DNA from: Microtetraspora glauca
GTDB taxonomy: Bacteria > Actinomycetota > Actinomycetes > Streptomycetales > Streptomycetaceae
Reading direction: 5' to 3'
Length of the DNA: 64,000 nt
NCBI GenBank assembly: GCA_000721275.1
Contig: JOFO01000033.1
Location: 4,500-68,499, forward strand
Shown: piece by piece, positions 18,178 through 27,150 of the stretch
Layout: each line of letters begins with the position of its first letter
How positions within the stretch are numbered: the stretch's first letter is position 1
Translations under genes and position numbers: made by a program
The notes under the pieces: generated by a model
Told to the model about the DNA's origin: nothing
Database searches by the model: none
The model's input: only the letters and a program-made list of their open reading frames with translations

Positions 18178-19080
18178 ATGAGGAGCAGCAACCCGGTCTT
18201 CTCGCGACGGGGGTTCAGCCGCGACAACGGCTACGCGGGCTTCAACGCGCAGCAGCCGCAGGCCGGGGGCCCCGCCGTCGGAGCGAACCCGTACGCGACC
18301 GGCAACCCGTACGCGGACGGTGCGACCAACCCGTACGCCACCAACCCCTACGCGCCCGAGGGCGTGCAGGCCGGGGCCCCGCCGCAGACGCGCGGCAACG
18401 TGATGACGATCGACGACGTCGTGAGCCGTACGGCCATGACGCTCGGCACGGTCGTGCTCACCGCCGTGCTGTCCTGGCTGCTGCTGCCGGTCGACCCCGC
18501 GAACCTCGGCAAGTCCTACGGCATCGCCATCGGCGCCGCCCTGGTCGCCCTGGTCCTGTCGCTGGTGCAGTCCTTCAAGCGCAAGCCGTCGCCGGCGCTC
18601 ATCCTGGGCTACGCGGCCTTCGAGGGCGTCTTCCTCGGCGTGATCTCCGCCGCCGTCTCGACCTACATCGCCGACGGCGTGGTCATCCAGGCGGTCCTCG
18701 GCACGATGGCCGTCTTCGCCGGTGTGCTCATCGCCTACAAGATGGGCTGGATCCGGGTCAACCGCCGCTTCACCGGCTTCGTGATCGCCGCGGCCATGGG
18801 CTTCATGCTGCTCATGGTGGCCAACCTGCTCTTCGCGGTCTTCGCCGGCGGCGACGGCCTCGGCTTCCGCAGCGGCGGCCTCGGCATCCTGTTCGGCGTC
18901 ATCGGCATCATCCTGGGCGCCTGCTTCCTGGCCCTCGACTTCAAGCAGGTCGAGGACGGCGTGACCTACGGCGCGCCGCGCGAGGAGGCCTGGCTGGCCG
19001 CCTTCGGTCTCACCATGACCCTGGTGTGGATCTACCTGGAGATGCTGCGTCTGCTGTCGATCCTGCAGGGCGACGACTGA
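18178..19080 (+). CDS. Bax inhibitor-1/YccA family membrane protein
   Basis: A 300-residue integral membrane protein. The N-terminal ~85 cytoplasmic residues are low-complexity with four NPYA repeats (NPYATGNPYADG ... NPYATNPYAPEG). Seven predicted transmembrane helices follow from about residue 100 (LGTVVLTAVLSWLLL onward), ending with the family-typical LGACFLALDFKQVEDGV and ALGL-like WLAAFGLTMTLVWIYLEMLRLLSIL. BI-1 relatives act as pH-sensitive calcium leak channels or stress-response proteins; the bacterial role is unclear. ATG 18178 is chosen for the GGAGGAG five bases upstream. Confidence 0.9.
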   Translation: MRSSNPVFSRRGFSRDNGYAGFNAQQPQAGGPAVGANPYATGNPYADGATNPYATNPYAPEGVQAGAPPQTRGNVMTIDDVVSRTAMTLGTVVLTAVLSWLLLPVDPANLGKSYGIAIGAALVALVLSLVQSFKRKPSPALILGYAAFEGVFLGVISAAVSTYIADGVVIQAVLGTMAVFAGVLIAYKMGWIRVNRRFTGFVIAAAMGFMLLMVANLLFAVFAGGDGLGFRSGGLGILFGVIGIILGACFLALDFKQVEDGVTYGAPREEAWLAAFGLTMTLVWIYLEMLRLLSILQGDD

Positions 19081-19147
19081 CGCACCCCGTGAAACCCGGG
19101 GGAAGGGCCCGTCCGGCATCGCCGGGCGGGCCCTTCCGCGTTCCCGG

Positions 19148-19160
19148 TAGGGTCGGGGGC
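19148..19160 (+). promoter_or_regulatory. -10 element for a probably leaderless hypothetical gene
   Basis: TAGGGT (19148-19153) is followed by 7 nt and GTG 19161; no ribosome-binding site is present. This decides the start of the downstream gene. Confidence 0.4.
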
Positions 19161-19490
19161 GTGCTGGACGTGAGTGGACTGACCTCGGCCGTGGAGAACT
19201 TCGCCGACCGGCTGCGGGCCGCCCCGCAGAGCCGCCTCCAGCGGGGCGCGGCGGCCGAGGGCCTGGCGCTCGCGCGGGAGCTGGCGGTACGGGCGCAGCG
19301 CGTCGAGACGCCCGGAACCGAGCCGCGGATCATCCCCGACGCGGGGGTCTTCGCCGTGGCCGACCAGCTCGCCGTCGCCGGCACCGACCTCGCCGAGGCA
19401 CTGCGGACGGCCCCGGCCGGCTCCCGGGAGCGGGAGCTGGACGAGGCCGTCGGACTGGTGCGCGCGGCGCGGGAGCGCTCCGGGCTGTGA
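19161..19490 (+). CDS. Small conserved hypothetical protein
   Basis: A 109-residue, all-helical soluble protein without signal peptide or transmembrane segment (LDVSGLTSAVENFADRL ... ELALARELAVRAQ ... DLAEALRTAPAG). I do not recognise a named domain; similar small proteins occur at this place in Streptomyces genomes. GTG 19161 is chosen from the -10 element ending 7 nt upstream. An inverted-repeat terminator shared with the convergent gene follows the stop. Confidence 0.6.
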   Translation: MLDVSGLTSAVENFADRLRAAPQSRLQRGAAAEGLALARELAVRAQRVETPGTEPRIIPDAGVFAVADQLAVAGTDLAEALRTAPAGSRERELDEAVGLVRAARERSGL

Positions 19491-19517
19491 CGTGACGGGC
19501 CCGGGGGAGACACAGCG

Positions 19518-19552
19518 AGGCCCCCGGGGGCTCGTGGGAGCCTCGGGGGCCT
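19518..19552. terminator. Bidirectional terminator
   Basis: AGGCCCCCG (19518-19526) pairs with CGGGGGCCT (19544-19552) and an inner GGCTC/GAGCC adds five pairs. It lies between two convergent genes. Confidence 0.7.
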
Positions 19553-19571
19553 TCCGCGGGGCCTGGAGCGG

Positions 19572-20417
19572 CTACAGGGACGCGATGACGCGGTCCGCGA
19601 GGATGTAGACGTTCTCCTCGTCGGAGTCGCCGTACGAGAAGGTCAGCGCGAACGCGCCCGAGACGCCCGAGCCGCCCAGCAGGACCGGCGTACGGCCCGC
19701 GCGCAGCGCCTCCGCGAGGCGCTCCGCGGTCTCGCGGTGCCCCGGGGTCATGCAGAGCGTGGTGCCGTCGGCGAACACGTACACGTCGAGGGTGCCCAGC
19801 GGGCCCGGGCGGACGTCCGTGAGGGCGGTCGCCGTGTCGGCCAGCTCCTCCAGGCGCGCCACCGTGCGCTCGTGGTCCGTGACGACCGGCGTCTGCACCG
19901 GCACGAAGTCCGGGTGCGACGGGTGCCGGCGGCGGGCGGCGGCCAGCTCGGCGGAGTCCTCGGGGTACTCCGGGTACTCCGGGAGCTCGTCCACCGGTTC
20001 GAGGACGCCGTCCAGCGCGGCGGCCTCGGCCTCCATGGCCTCCAGCGCCATCGCCTCCAGGCCCACGAAGTCCGTCTGGCGCGGCACGAAGAGACCGCCG
20101 GTCTCCTCACCGGCCGCGCCGCCCAGCAGGGCGGAGGGCGCGTCGGCCGCGTCCCGGGCCTCCTGCGCGGCCCAGAAGGCGCGCGCCTCGGCGAGCTCGC
20201 GCTCGCGCTCCTCGGCCAGCGCCTCCGCGACCGCGGCCCGTATCTCGGCGGCGGGGGTGGCGCGGGCCGCGGGGACCGTCACGCCGTGGCCCGCGGCCAG
20301 CTCGGTGCGCAGGGCGGAGACCTCCTTGCGGAGACCCCGCACGTGGTGCAGGGCAGCGGCGCCCACGGCCGTGGCAGCGGCCGTGGTCAGCAGCAGGGCA
20401 AGAGACATGGCGCTCAC
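19572..20417 (-). CDS. Hypothetical membrane-anchored protein
   Basis: A 281-residue protein with one N-terminal transmembrane segment ([22 protein letters not shown]), a charged Ala/Glu-rich coiled region (~residues 35-110), a proline/glutamate-rich linker, and a C-terminal globular domain of ~100 residues ([47 protein letters not shown] ... [12 protein letters not shown]). The C-terminal domain predicts as alpha/beta but I recognise no family. The GTG at 20417 has a GGGAG seven bases upstream; an ATG three codons later is the alternative. Probably a Streptomyces-lineage protein. Confidence 0.65.
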   Translation of the reverse strand: MSAMSLALLLTTAAATAVGAAALHHVRGLRKEVSALRTELAAGHGVTVPAARATPAAEIRAAVAEALAEERERELAEARAFWAAQEARDAADAPSALLGGAAGEETGGLFVPRQTDFVGLEAMALEAMEAEAAALDGVLEPVDELPEYPEYPEDSAELAAARRRHPSHPDFVPVQTPVVTDHERTVARLEELADTATALTDVRPGPLGTLDVYVFADGTTLCMTPGHRETAERLAEALRAGRTPVLLGGSGVSGAFALTFSYGDSDEENVYILADRVIASL

Positions 20418-20566
20418 TGACGTACTCCCGGTTCGAGTCGATCCCCCGACTTCCTACATCAGCTTGTCGTGGGGTGGGGCGGCCTGTCAGTGCATTACGT
20501 CACGAAATGGACAGGTATTTCGGCTGGGTGTTTAGTCCCGAATCCGCGCTGACCTGGGAAAACGAA

Positions 20567-20599
20567 CTCCCCCGGGATGTAGGTCACATCCTGGGGGAG
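20567..20599 (-). terminator. Terminator of the thiolase gene
   Basis: CTCCCCC-G-GGATGT (20567-20580) pairs with ACATCC-T-GGGGGAG (20586-20599) around a 5-nt loop. It stands 70 bp beyond the stop of the minus-strand thiolase. The rest of the 20418-20667 gap shows no gene. Confidence 0.6.
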
Positions 20600-20667
20600 A
20601 TTCGGTCACGGCTGGGACGCGGTGAGGTTGACGCGCTCGGCGAGTGGAGAGCGCGCCCCGGATCCTG

Positions 20668-21888
20668 TCAGCTCAGCCGCTCGATGACCATCGCCATGCC
20701 CTGGCCGCCGCCGACGCACATCGTCTCCAGGCCGAACTGCTTGTCGTGGAACTGGAGGCTGTTGATCAGGGTGCCGGTGATGCGGGCGCCGGTCATGCCG
20801 AAGGGGTGGCCGACGGCGATGGCGCCGCCGTTGACGTTGACCTTGTCCAGGTCGAAGCCCAGGTCCCGGTAGGAGGGGATGACCTGCGCGGCGAACGCCT
20901 CGTTGATCTCGACCAGGTCGATGTCGGACGTGGTCAGGCCGGCCCGCCGCAGGGCCTGCTGCGACGCCTCGACCGGGCCGAGGCCCATGATCTCGGGGGA
21001 GAGGCCGGAGACGCCGGTGGAGACGATCCGGGCCAGCGGCGTCAGGCCCAGCTCGCGCGCCTTGGTGTCGGACATGATGACGAGCGCGGCGGCGCCGTCG
21101 TTCAGCGGGCAGCAGTTGCCGGCCGTGACCAGGCCGTCGGGGCGGAAGACCGGCTTCAGGCCGGAGACGCCCTCCAGGGTGACGCCCGCGCGCGGGCCGT
21201 CGTCCTTGGAGACGACCGTGCCGTCCGGCAGCGTGACCGGGGTGATCTCGCGCTCCCAGAAGCCGTTCTTGATGGCCTGCTCGGCGAGGTTCTGCGAGCG
21301 GACGCCGAACTCGTCCATGTCCTGGCGGGTGACGCCCTTCCAGCGGGCCAGGTTCTCCGCCGTCTGCCCCATGGCGATGTACGCGTCGGGGACCAGGCCG
21401 TCCTCGCGCGGGTCGTGCCAGGTCGAGCCCTCGGACTCGGCGACCGCGGCGGTACGGGCCTCCGCCTCCGCGAAGAACGGGTTGTGCGTGTCCGGCAGCG
21501 AGTCCGAGTTGCCCTTCACGAAGCGGGACACCATCTCGACGCCCGCCGAGATGAAGACGTCGCCCTCGCCCGCCTTGATCGCGTGCAGCGCCATCCGGGA
21601 GGTCTGCAGCGAGGAGGAGCAGTAACGGGTGACCGTGCAGCCGGGCAGGTGGTCCATGCCCATCTGCACGGCGACGATCCGGCCCAGGTTGTTGCCCTGC
21701 TCGCCGCCCGGGAGGCCGCAGCCCAGCATCAGGTCGTCGATGTCGCGCGGGTCCAGCTCGGGGACCTTGGCGAGCGCGGCCTGGATGATCGTGGCCGTGA
21801 GGTCGTCGGGGCGCAGGTCCTTCAGGGAGCCCTTGAAGGCCCGGCCGATGGGGGAACGGGCGGTCGAGACGATCACGGCTTCGGGCAT
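20668..21888 (-). CDS. Thiolase (acetyl-CoA C-acyltransferase family)
   Basis: A 406-residue thiolase of the degradative type, cleaving 3-ketoacyl-CoA with CoA or condensing acetyl-CoA. The active-site nucleophile is C90 in TRYCSSSL; the histidine lies in [10 protein letters not shown] and the second cysteine in [14 protein letters not shown] (catalytic-loop Asn-Glu) is present. ATG 21888 is favoured over the adjacent GTG at 21891 by spacing from GGAG. A hairpin terminator lies downstream. No FadB-type partner adjoins it, so its pathway (fatty-acid degradation or acetoacetyl-CoA supply) is open. Confidence 0.93.
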   Translation of the reverse strand: MPEAVIVSTARSPIGRAFKGSLKDLRPDDLTATIIQAALAKVPELDPRDIDDLMLGCGLPGGEQGNNLGRIVAVQMGMDHLPGCTVTRYCSSSLQTSRMALHAIKAGEGDVFISAGVEMVSRFVKGNSDSLPDTHNPFFAEAEARTAAVAESEGSTWHDPREDGLVPDAYIAMGQTAENLARWKGVTRQDMDEFGVRSQNLAEQAIKNGFWEREITPVTLPDGTVVSKDDGPRAGVTLEGVSGLKPVFRPDGLVTAGNCCPLNDGAAALVIMSDTKARELGLTPLARIVSTGVSGLSPEIMGLGPVEASQQALRRAGLTTSDIDLVEINEAFAAQVIPSYRDLGFDLDKVNVNGGAIAVGHPFGMTGARITGTLINSLQFHDKQFGLETMCVGGGQGMAMVIERLS

Positions 21889-21999
21889 CACGGCTCCAGG
21901 GGCTGGTGGGCGGTCGGACTCACTGGGAAGTTACCCGTACGTACCGCACGGGGTCACCGGGAACACCATGTGATGCGGACCTCTTTTCTAAGCGCTTGC

Positions 22000-23070
22000 T
22001 CAGGAGCGGGGGGTGTCCTGCGGCAGCGGCTCCCCGGAGCCGCCGGCCTGTCCCGCCCCGGAGACCTCCGCGGCTTCCGCCGCCTCCGCCGTCCCGTCCG
22101 CCTCCGCCGCCTCCGTCAGCCGCCGCCGGCGCCGGTACTTCAGCAGCGCCCACGGCGCCCGCGCCCCGGTCACCTCCGTACCCGCCTGCCGCGCCGCCTC
22201 CGCCGCCGCCTTCGCCACCGGCAGCACGTCCTCCCGGCGCCCCGGCTCCGGACGGTCCGGTTCCGGCCACACGCCGAGCGCCGCGCACAGCGTCGGCAGC
22301 ACCGCCATCGCCGCCGTCGCGTACCCCTCCGCCGACGGGTGGAAGAGGTCCACCCCGAACATCTCCCGCGGATTCGCCGCGAACTCCGGGCCCAGCAGGT
22401 CCCCCAGCGACACCGTCCGCCCGCCCTGCTCCACCACCACGATCGTCTGCGCCGCCGCCAGCTGCCGCGACGCCCGCCGGGCCAGCCAGCGCAGCGGCTG
22501 GTACACCGGCTCGATCGTGCCCAGATCCGGGCAGGTGCCGACGACCACCTCCGCCCCGGCCGTCCGCAGCCGCCGCACCGCCGCCGCCAGGAGCCGTACC
22601 GACTCCGTCGCCGGCATCCGGTGCGTCACATCGTTCGCCCCGATCATGATCACGCACACGTCCGGCGGCCCCAGCGGCTGCGCCAGCAGCAGCGACACCT
22701 GCCGCTCCAGGTCGTCCGAGCGCGCCCCGGACAGCGCCACGTTCCGCAGCGCCACCGGCCGCTCCGCCACCGCCGCGAGGCCCGACGCCAGTAGCGCCCC
22801 CGGCGTCTGGCCGGCGCGGCGCACGCCCATCCCCGCCGCCGTGGAATCACCCAGAAGGGCCAGCCGCAGCGGGTCCTCGGTGCCGTACGCCCGGCCGTAG
22901 AGCCCGTCCACCGCCGGCGGCAGGGGGGCCGTCCCCGTCCCCACCGTCCGCTTCGCGAGCTGCGCCTCCGCCAGGACGAGCCCGGCCGCGGCCACGCCCA
23001 GCAGACCGATGCTCCCGCCGCCGTACGCCGCTCCCGCCGCGATCCGGCGCGCCACCCTCGCCCTGGACAT
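22000..23070 (-). CDS. SGNH/GDSL hydrolase
   Basis: A 356-residue protein with an N-terminal hydrophobic anchor (GSIGLLGVAAAGLVLAEAQLA) followed by an SGNH esterase domain: block I LALLGDSTAAGMG (catalytic Ser), block III IMIGANDVTHR, and block V FGVDLFHPSAEGYA with the catalytic Asp/His. The last ~100 residues are a charged, disordered Ala/Glu/Arg tail. Likely a membrane-tethered esterase or acyl-ester hydrolase of unknown substrate. ATG 23070 is chosen because AAGGAGG lies 11 bases upstream; the GTG at 23082 would overlap that site. It is divergent from the cystathionine beta-synthase gene. Confidence 0.88.
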   Translation of the reverse strand: MSRARVARRIAAGAAYGGGSIGLLGVAAAGLVLAEAQLAKRTVGTGTAPLPPAVDGLYGRAYGTEDPLRLALLGDSTAAGMGVRRAGQTPGALLASGLAAVAERPVALRNVALSGARSDDLERQVSLLLAQPLGPPDVCVIMIGANDVTHRMPATESVRLLAAAVRRLRTAGAEVVVGTCPDLGTIEPVYQPLRWLARRASRQLAAAQTIVVVEQGGRTVSLGDLLGPEFAANPREMFGVDLFHPSAEGYATAAMAVLPTLCAALGVWPEPDRPEPGRREDVLPVAKAAAEAARQAGTEVTGARAPWALLKYRRRRRLTEAAEADGTAEAAEAAEVSGAGQAGGSGEPLPQDTPRS

Positions 23071-23192
23071 CGGGGACGCCACCTCCTTCGAGCCGTACAG
23101 GTCGTTCGAGCCGTTCAGGGTCTAACTGCCCCGAAAGGCGTCCCGACTACGCATACGCTGGCCACACCATTACGGAGACCCCGGAGAACACG

Positions 23193-24578
23193 GTGCAATT
23201 CCACGACTCGATGATCAGCCTCGTCGGCAACACCCCGCTGGTGAAGCTCAACAACGTGACGGCCGGCCTTCAGGCCACCGTCCTCGCCAAGGTGGAGTAC
23301 TTCAACCCCGGCGGGTCGGTCAAGGACCGCATCGCCCTGCGCATGATCGAGGCCGCCGAGCAGAGCGGCGAGCTGAAGCCCGGCGGCACCATCGTCGAGC
23401 CCACGTCCGGCAACACCGGCGTCGGCCTGGCGATCGTGGCCCAGCAGAAGGGCTACAAGTGCATCTTCGTCTGCCCGGACAAGGTGTCGCTCGACAAGAT
23501 CAACGTGCTGCGGGCCTACGGTGCCGAGGTCGTCGTCTGCCCCACCGCCGTCGACCCCGAGCACCCGGACTCGTACTACAACGTCTCCGACCGCCTGGTC
23601 CGCGAGACGCCCGGCGCCTGGAAGCCCGACCAGTACTCCAACCCGAACAACCCGCGCTCGCACTACGAGACCACCGGTCCCGAGCTGTGGGAGCAGACCG
23701 AGGGGAAGATCACCCACTTCGTGGCGGGCGTCGGCACCGGCGGCACCATCTCCGGCACCGGCAACTACCTGAAGGAGGTCAGCGGCGGCAAGGTCAAGGT
23801 CATCGGCGCCGACCCGGAGGGCTCCGTCTACTCCGGCGGCTCCGGCCGCCCGTACCTCGTCGAGGGCGTCGGCGAGGACTTCTGGCCCACCGCCTACGAC
23901 CAGAACGTCACCGACCGGATCGTCGCGGTCTCCGACAAGGACTCCTTCCAGATGACCCGCCGCCTCGCCAAGGAGGAGGGCCTCCTGGTCGGCGGCTCCT
24001 GCGGCATGGCCGTCGTCGCCGCCCTGGAGGTCGCCAAGGACCTCGGCCCCGACGACGTCGTCGTCGTCCTCCTCCCGGACTCGGGCCGCGGCTACATGTC
24101 GAAGATCTTCAGCGACGAGTGGATGGCCGGCCACGGCTTCCTGGAGGACACCACCACCGCCACCGTCGCCGACGTGCTGCGCCACAAGGAGGGCGGCATG
24201 CCGTCCCTCGTCCACATGCACCCGGACGAGACCGTCGGCCAGGCCATCGAGGTGCTGCGCGAGTACGGCGTCTCCCAGATGCCGATCGTGAAGCCGGGCG
24301 CAGGCCACCCCGACGTGATGGCCGCCGAGGTCATCGGCTCGGTCGTCGAGCGGGAGCTGCTGGACCACCTCTTCACCCGGAAGGCGAAGCTGGAGGACCC
24401 GCTGGAGGACCACATGTCGGCGCCGCTGCCGCAGGTCGGCTCCGGCGAGCCGGTCGCCGACCTGATGTCGGTCCTCGGCGACGCCGACGCCGCCATCGTC
24501 CTCGTCGAGGGCAAGCCCACCGGCGTGGTCAGCCGTCAGGACCTGCTCGCCTTCCTGGCCGGTGGCGGCGCCAAGTAG
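23193..24578 (+). CDS. Cystathionine beta-synthase
   Basis: A 461-residue PLP enzyme condensing serine and homocysteine to cystathionine in reverse transsulfuration, or O-acetylserine and sulfide in cysteine-synthase relatives. The PLP lysine is K44 in NPGGSVKDR; the substrate loop is TSGNTGVG and the phosphate loop GTGGTISG. Residues ~335-455 hold two CBS motifs (VADVLRHKEGGMPSLVHMHPDETVGQAIEVL ... PTGVVSRQDLLAFL), the regulatory Bateman module characteristic of cystathionine beta-synthase rather than plain CysK. Starts at GTG with CGGAGA upstream; a 12-bp-arm terminator follows. Confidence 0.93.
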   Translation: MQFHDSMISLVGNTPLVKLNNVTAGLQATVLAKVEYFNPGGSVKDRIALRMIEAAEQSGELKPGGTIVEPTSGNTGVGLAIVAQQKGYKCIFVCPDKVSLDKINVLRAYGAEVVVCPTAVDPEHPDSYYNVSDRLVRETPGAWKPDQYSNPNNPRSHYETTGPELWEQTEGKITHFVAGVGTGGTISGTGNYLKEVSGGKVKVIGADPEGSVYSGGSGRPYLVEGVGEDFWPTAYDQNVTDRIVAVSDKDSFQMTRRLAKEEGLLVGGSCGMAVVAALEVAKDLGPDDVVVVLLPDSGRGYMSKIFSDEWMAGHGFLEDTTTATVADVLRHKEGGMPSLVHMHPDETVGQAIEVLREYGVSQMPIVKPGAGHPDVMAAEVIGSVVERELLDHLFTRKAKLEDPLEDHMSAPLPQVGSGEPVADLMSVLGDADAAIVLVEGKPTGVVSRQDLLAFLAGGGAK

Positions 24579-24586
24579 GACCCCGG

Positions 24587-24616
24587 ACGCCGCGCCGGGG
24601 ACCTCCGGCGCGGCGT
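24587..24616 (+). terminator. Terminator after cystathionine beta-synthase gene
   Basis: ACGCCGCGCCGG (24587-24598) and CCGGCGCGGCGT (24605-24616) form a perfect 12-bp stem with a 6-nt loop nine bases after the stop. Confidence 0.8.
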
Positions 24617-24777
24617 TCGCGTGGACGGTACGTGGGTGTCATGTGCGCGCAGCACCCGCTTAACAACGGTCCGGCAGAGTGTTCCTCGTCGGCGTCACAG
24701 GAACCTCCGGAGCGGCTCCCGGACCTCTGACGGCGCCGAGGACGCGGAGACCGGCCCTGACCCGGGCCCGTGTCCCC

Positions 24778-24832
24778 CGCGGGGACCGCCGTCGTCCCGC
24801 CCCCCAGCGATGGGGGTGCGGCGGTCCCCGCG
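24778..24832 (-). terminator. Terminator after the DUF4232 lipoprotein gene
   Basis: CGCGGGGACCGCCG (24778-24791) and CGGCGGTCCCCGCG (24819-24832) are perfect 14-bp arms; the loop contains a second CCCCC/GGGGG hairpin. It lies five bases past the stop of the minus-strand gene. Confidence 0.75.
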
Positions 24833-24836
24833 TCCG

Positions 24837-25610
24837 TCATGCCCTCGGCTGGAGCTGGGTGATCGGGCGCATGGCCAGGCCCTCCGTGCCGGCCCAGCCG
24901 TTGACGCGGGCCGCGTCGTCGACGGAGACGGTGGCGAGGCCGTCGGGCAGGTCGAAGATCAGCGTGCCGGCCAGTTCGGTGCCCTCGCCGGCCACCAGGG
25001 TGGCGGTGAAGCGGTCGGACTGGTCGTACTCGGCCTCGCCGCCCTCGTGGTTGCCGAAGACGTACAGGCCCGCGTACGCCTTGCCGCCGCCCTCGACGAC
25101 GACCGGCTCGGTGGCGGGTTCGCCGAGCGTCTCGACGATCGGGGCGGAGTTGCCGGCCGTGAGGCGCAGGATCGGGGCCTCGTTGAGGACGCACGGTTCG
25201 CGGGTGCCGTTGGTGACGGTCAGGAGGAAGCGGCGGGGGGGCTCCCCGGCCTCGTCCTGGAGCTCGACGGCGGTGGTGAGCTGGGTGGCCACGCAGTCGG
25301 GGTGCTCGGTGCCGTTGCCGCCGCCGGTCTCGCCGCTGTCGCCGGTGGCGGACGCGGAGGGGGACGGGCCGCTCGTGCCCGTGCCGGAGTCGGTGCCCGG
25401 GCCGGTGGTGGGGTCGGCCGGGGTCCGCTCGGTCGGCGCGGTGGTCGGTGCGGCCGTCGGTGCGGCGGTCGTGGGCGGTGCGGCGGCGTTGCCGTCGTCC
25501 CCGGACCGGCACGCGGTGGCGGTCAGCAGGGTCGCGGCCAGGGCCGCGCCCAGGACGGCCGTGCGCAGCCCGCGGCGCGGTGAACGGGCTCTGGACGTCG
25601 TCGAGTTCAT
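24837..25610 (-). CDS. DUF4232 domain lipoprotein
   Basis: A 257-residue secreted lipoprotein. The signal peptide ends in a lipobox LLTATAC (cysteine at about residue 34), followed by ~75 residues of Ala/Pro/Thr/Gly-rich linker and a C-terminal DUF4232 domain starting at HPDCVATQLTTAVEL (immunoglobulin-like beta domain with a Cys pair, C at HPDC and EPCVLNE). DUF4232 proteins are abundant in actinobacteria and lack a known function. The gene is monocistronic with its own strong terminator. Confidence 0.85.
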   Translation of the reverse strand: MNSTTSRARSPRRGLRTAVLGAALAATLLTATACRSGDDGNAAAPPTTAAPTAAPTTAPTERTPADPTTGPGTDSGTGTSGPSPSASATGDSGETGGGNGTEHPDCVATQLTTAVELQDEAGEPPRRFLLTVTNGTREPCVLNEAPILRLTAGNSAPIVETLGEPATEPVVVEGGGKAYAGLYVFGNHEGGEAEYDQSDRFTATLVAGEGTELAGTLIFDLPDGLATVSVDDAARVNGWAGTEGLAMRPITQLQPRA

Positions 25611-25796
25611 GTCGTTTCCTCTTCCCCCGTGACCGGCTCGCGGCCGGTCGTCGTGTCGGCGACACGGCTATTGTTGCCACGGGGGCGTGCCCGCTCACCG
25701 GCGTCCGGCGTTTGTGACGACACCCGGACGAAGCGGAGTTCATGGCGTGACCATGACCGTTCCGTTCCGTTTCTCCCGCCCCGTCCGCACCACCCT

Positions 25797-25814
25797 CTGC
25801 ATATCCTTATGCAG
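25797..25814. promoter_or_regulatory. Palindromic operator candidate before the RpiR regulator
   Basis: CTGCATA-TCCT-TATGCAG is a perfect 7-bp inverted repeat 35 bp upstream of the RpiR-family gene, AT-rich against its surroundings. Autoregulation by the RpiR protein is the simplest reading. Confidence 0.45.
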
Positions 25815-25848
25815 ACGAGGTCAGGGATGAATGGATGAAGGGGACGGT

Positions 25849-26694
25849 ATGAGCGACAGCCCGGCCGGGCGGCTCCAGGCGCTCTTCGAGGGGCACCGGC
25901 TCACGCCCACCCAGCGGCGGATCGCCCACTGCATGGTCCGGCGGGCCGCCGACGCGCCCTTCCTCTCCAGCGTCGAGCTCGCCGAACTCGCCGGCGTCAG
26001 CCAGCCCTCCGTGACCCGCTTCGCGGTCGCCCTCGGCTTCGACGGCTACCCGGCGCTCCGCCGCCACCTGCGGGAGGTGGCGCCGCCCGAGCGGCCGGCC
26101 GCCGCCGCGGAGGGCGAGGAGCACAACGCGTACCAGCAGGCCGTCCTGGCCGAGATCGAGAACCTGCGGCACCTCGCCGGGCTGCTCGCCGACCCGGCGC
26201 CCGTGGAGCGCGCCGGCCGGCTGCTCGCCGCCTCCCGCCCGCTGCTGGTGCTCGGGCTGCGGGCCGCCTCCTCGCAGGCCCGCGGCTTCGCGTACTTCGC
26301 CGCCAAGGTGCACCCGGACGTGCGGCTGCTCGACGAGGGCGGCTCGATGCTCACGGACCGGATCGACGCGGCCGTACGGGCCGGGGCCACCGCGCTGCTG
26401 TGCTTCGCGCTGCCCCGGCACCCGCGCGAGGTCGTCGAGGCCCTGGAGTACGCGCGGACGGCCGGGCTCGCGGTGGTGACCGTGGCCGAGTCGGCGTTCG
26501 CGCCGGTCGCCGCCCACTCCGACCTGCTGATCCCGGCCGCCGTCGGCACCGGCCTGGCCTTCGACACCGCGTGCGCGCCGATGCTCCTCGGCCGGGTGCT
26601 GCTGGAGGCCATGGCGGACGAACTGCCGGACGCGCAGGCGCGGCTGGAGCAGTTCGACGTGAAGGCGGCGGAGCGGGGACTCTTCGTGGAGTAA
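25849..26694 (+). CDS. MurR/RpiR family transcriptional regulator (HTH + SIS)
   Basis: A 281-residue regulator. Residues ~5-80 are the RpiR helix-turn-helix (LTPTQRRIAHCMVRRAADAPFLSSVELAELAGVSQPSVTRFAVALGFDGYPALRRHLRE); residues ~125-255 are a SIS sugar-phosphate-binding fold (PLLVLGLRAASSQARGFAYFAAKVHP ... TALLCFALPRHPREVVEALEYARTAGLAVVTVAES). In streptomycetes such proteins are found near histidine or amino-sugar catabolic genes; the hut operon starts 4.2 kb downstream. ATG 25849 has AAGGGGA upstream; ATG 25831 is an alternative that would add six residues. Confidence 0.92.
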   Translation: MSDSPAGRLQALFEGHRLTPTQRRIAHCMVRRAADAPFLSSVELAELAGVSQPSVTRFAVALGFDGYPALRRHLREVAPPERPAAAAEGEEHNAYQQAVLAEIENLRHLAGLLADPAPVERAGRLLAASRPLLVLGLRAASSQARGFAYFAAKVHPDVRLLDEGGSMLTDRIDAAVRAGATALLCFALPRHPREVVEALEYARTAGLAVVTVAESAFAPVAAHSDLLIPAAVGTGLAFDTACAPMLLGRVLLEAMADELPDAQARLEQFDVKAAERGLFVE

Positions 26695-26731
26695 GGCGGA
26701 GGAGTGAGGCCGCCCGGAGCCGGCCGGCGGG

Positions 26732-27103
26732 TCACACCTCCAGCTCGGACTCGATCCGCTTCAGGTGGTGGCGGGCCATCGCCAGGTTGGCGCGGTCCTT
26801 CACCAGGGCCAGGTAGAGGAAGAGGCCCTCGGTGCCACGCGCCTTCAGCAGGCGGATGAGGTGGTACTGGCTGCCGAGGGTGATCAGGATGTCCTCGATC
26901 TCCTCGTCGAGGCCGAGCATCTCCATCGTGCGGAGCTTGGCCCGGACGACGTCCGTGTTGCCGGCCGCGGCGACCGTCAGGTCGAGTTCCTTGCCGCCGC
27001 CGGTGGTGCCGAGCGCCATGCCGCTGGTGTAGTCGACGAGGGCGGCGCCGATCGCGCCGTCGATCGCCATGGCTTCCTTGAGGGCGGTTTCGGTGTTGGC
27101 CAT
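26732..27103 (-). CDS. Roadblock/LC7-like protein (paralogue B)
   Basis: A 123-residue soluble alpha/beta protein and last gene of the operon. It shares clear blocks with the first gene (28337-28750): EAMAIDGAIGAALVDYTSGMALGT against EAMALPGARGASLVDWNSGL, and EDILITLGSQYHLIRLL against EDLIVTTRTGYHVLRFV. The pattern (helix, beta hairpin with SGMALG, central helix, three strands) is that of roadblock/longin-type small-GTPase regulators. It starts at ATG 27103 after an AGAGAGAA stretch. 47 bp separate it from the canonical LC7 gene. No GTPase is encoded in the window. Function unknown; a scaffold or partner-switch role is inferred. Confidence 0.7.
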   Translation of the reverse strand: MANTETALKEAMAIDGAIGAALVDYTSGMALGTTGGGKELDLTVAAAGNTDVVRAKLRTMEMLGLDEEIEDILITLGSQYHLIRLLKARGTEGLFLYLALVKDRANLAMARHHLKRIESELEV

Positions 27104-27150
27104 GGTGGGTTCTCTCTCTTTCCGGAGGGATGAGGGGGCAGGAAGGGGGG

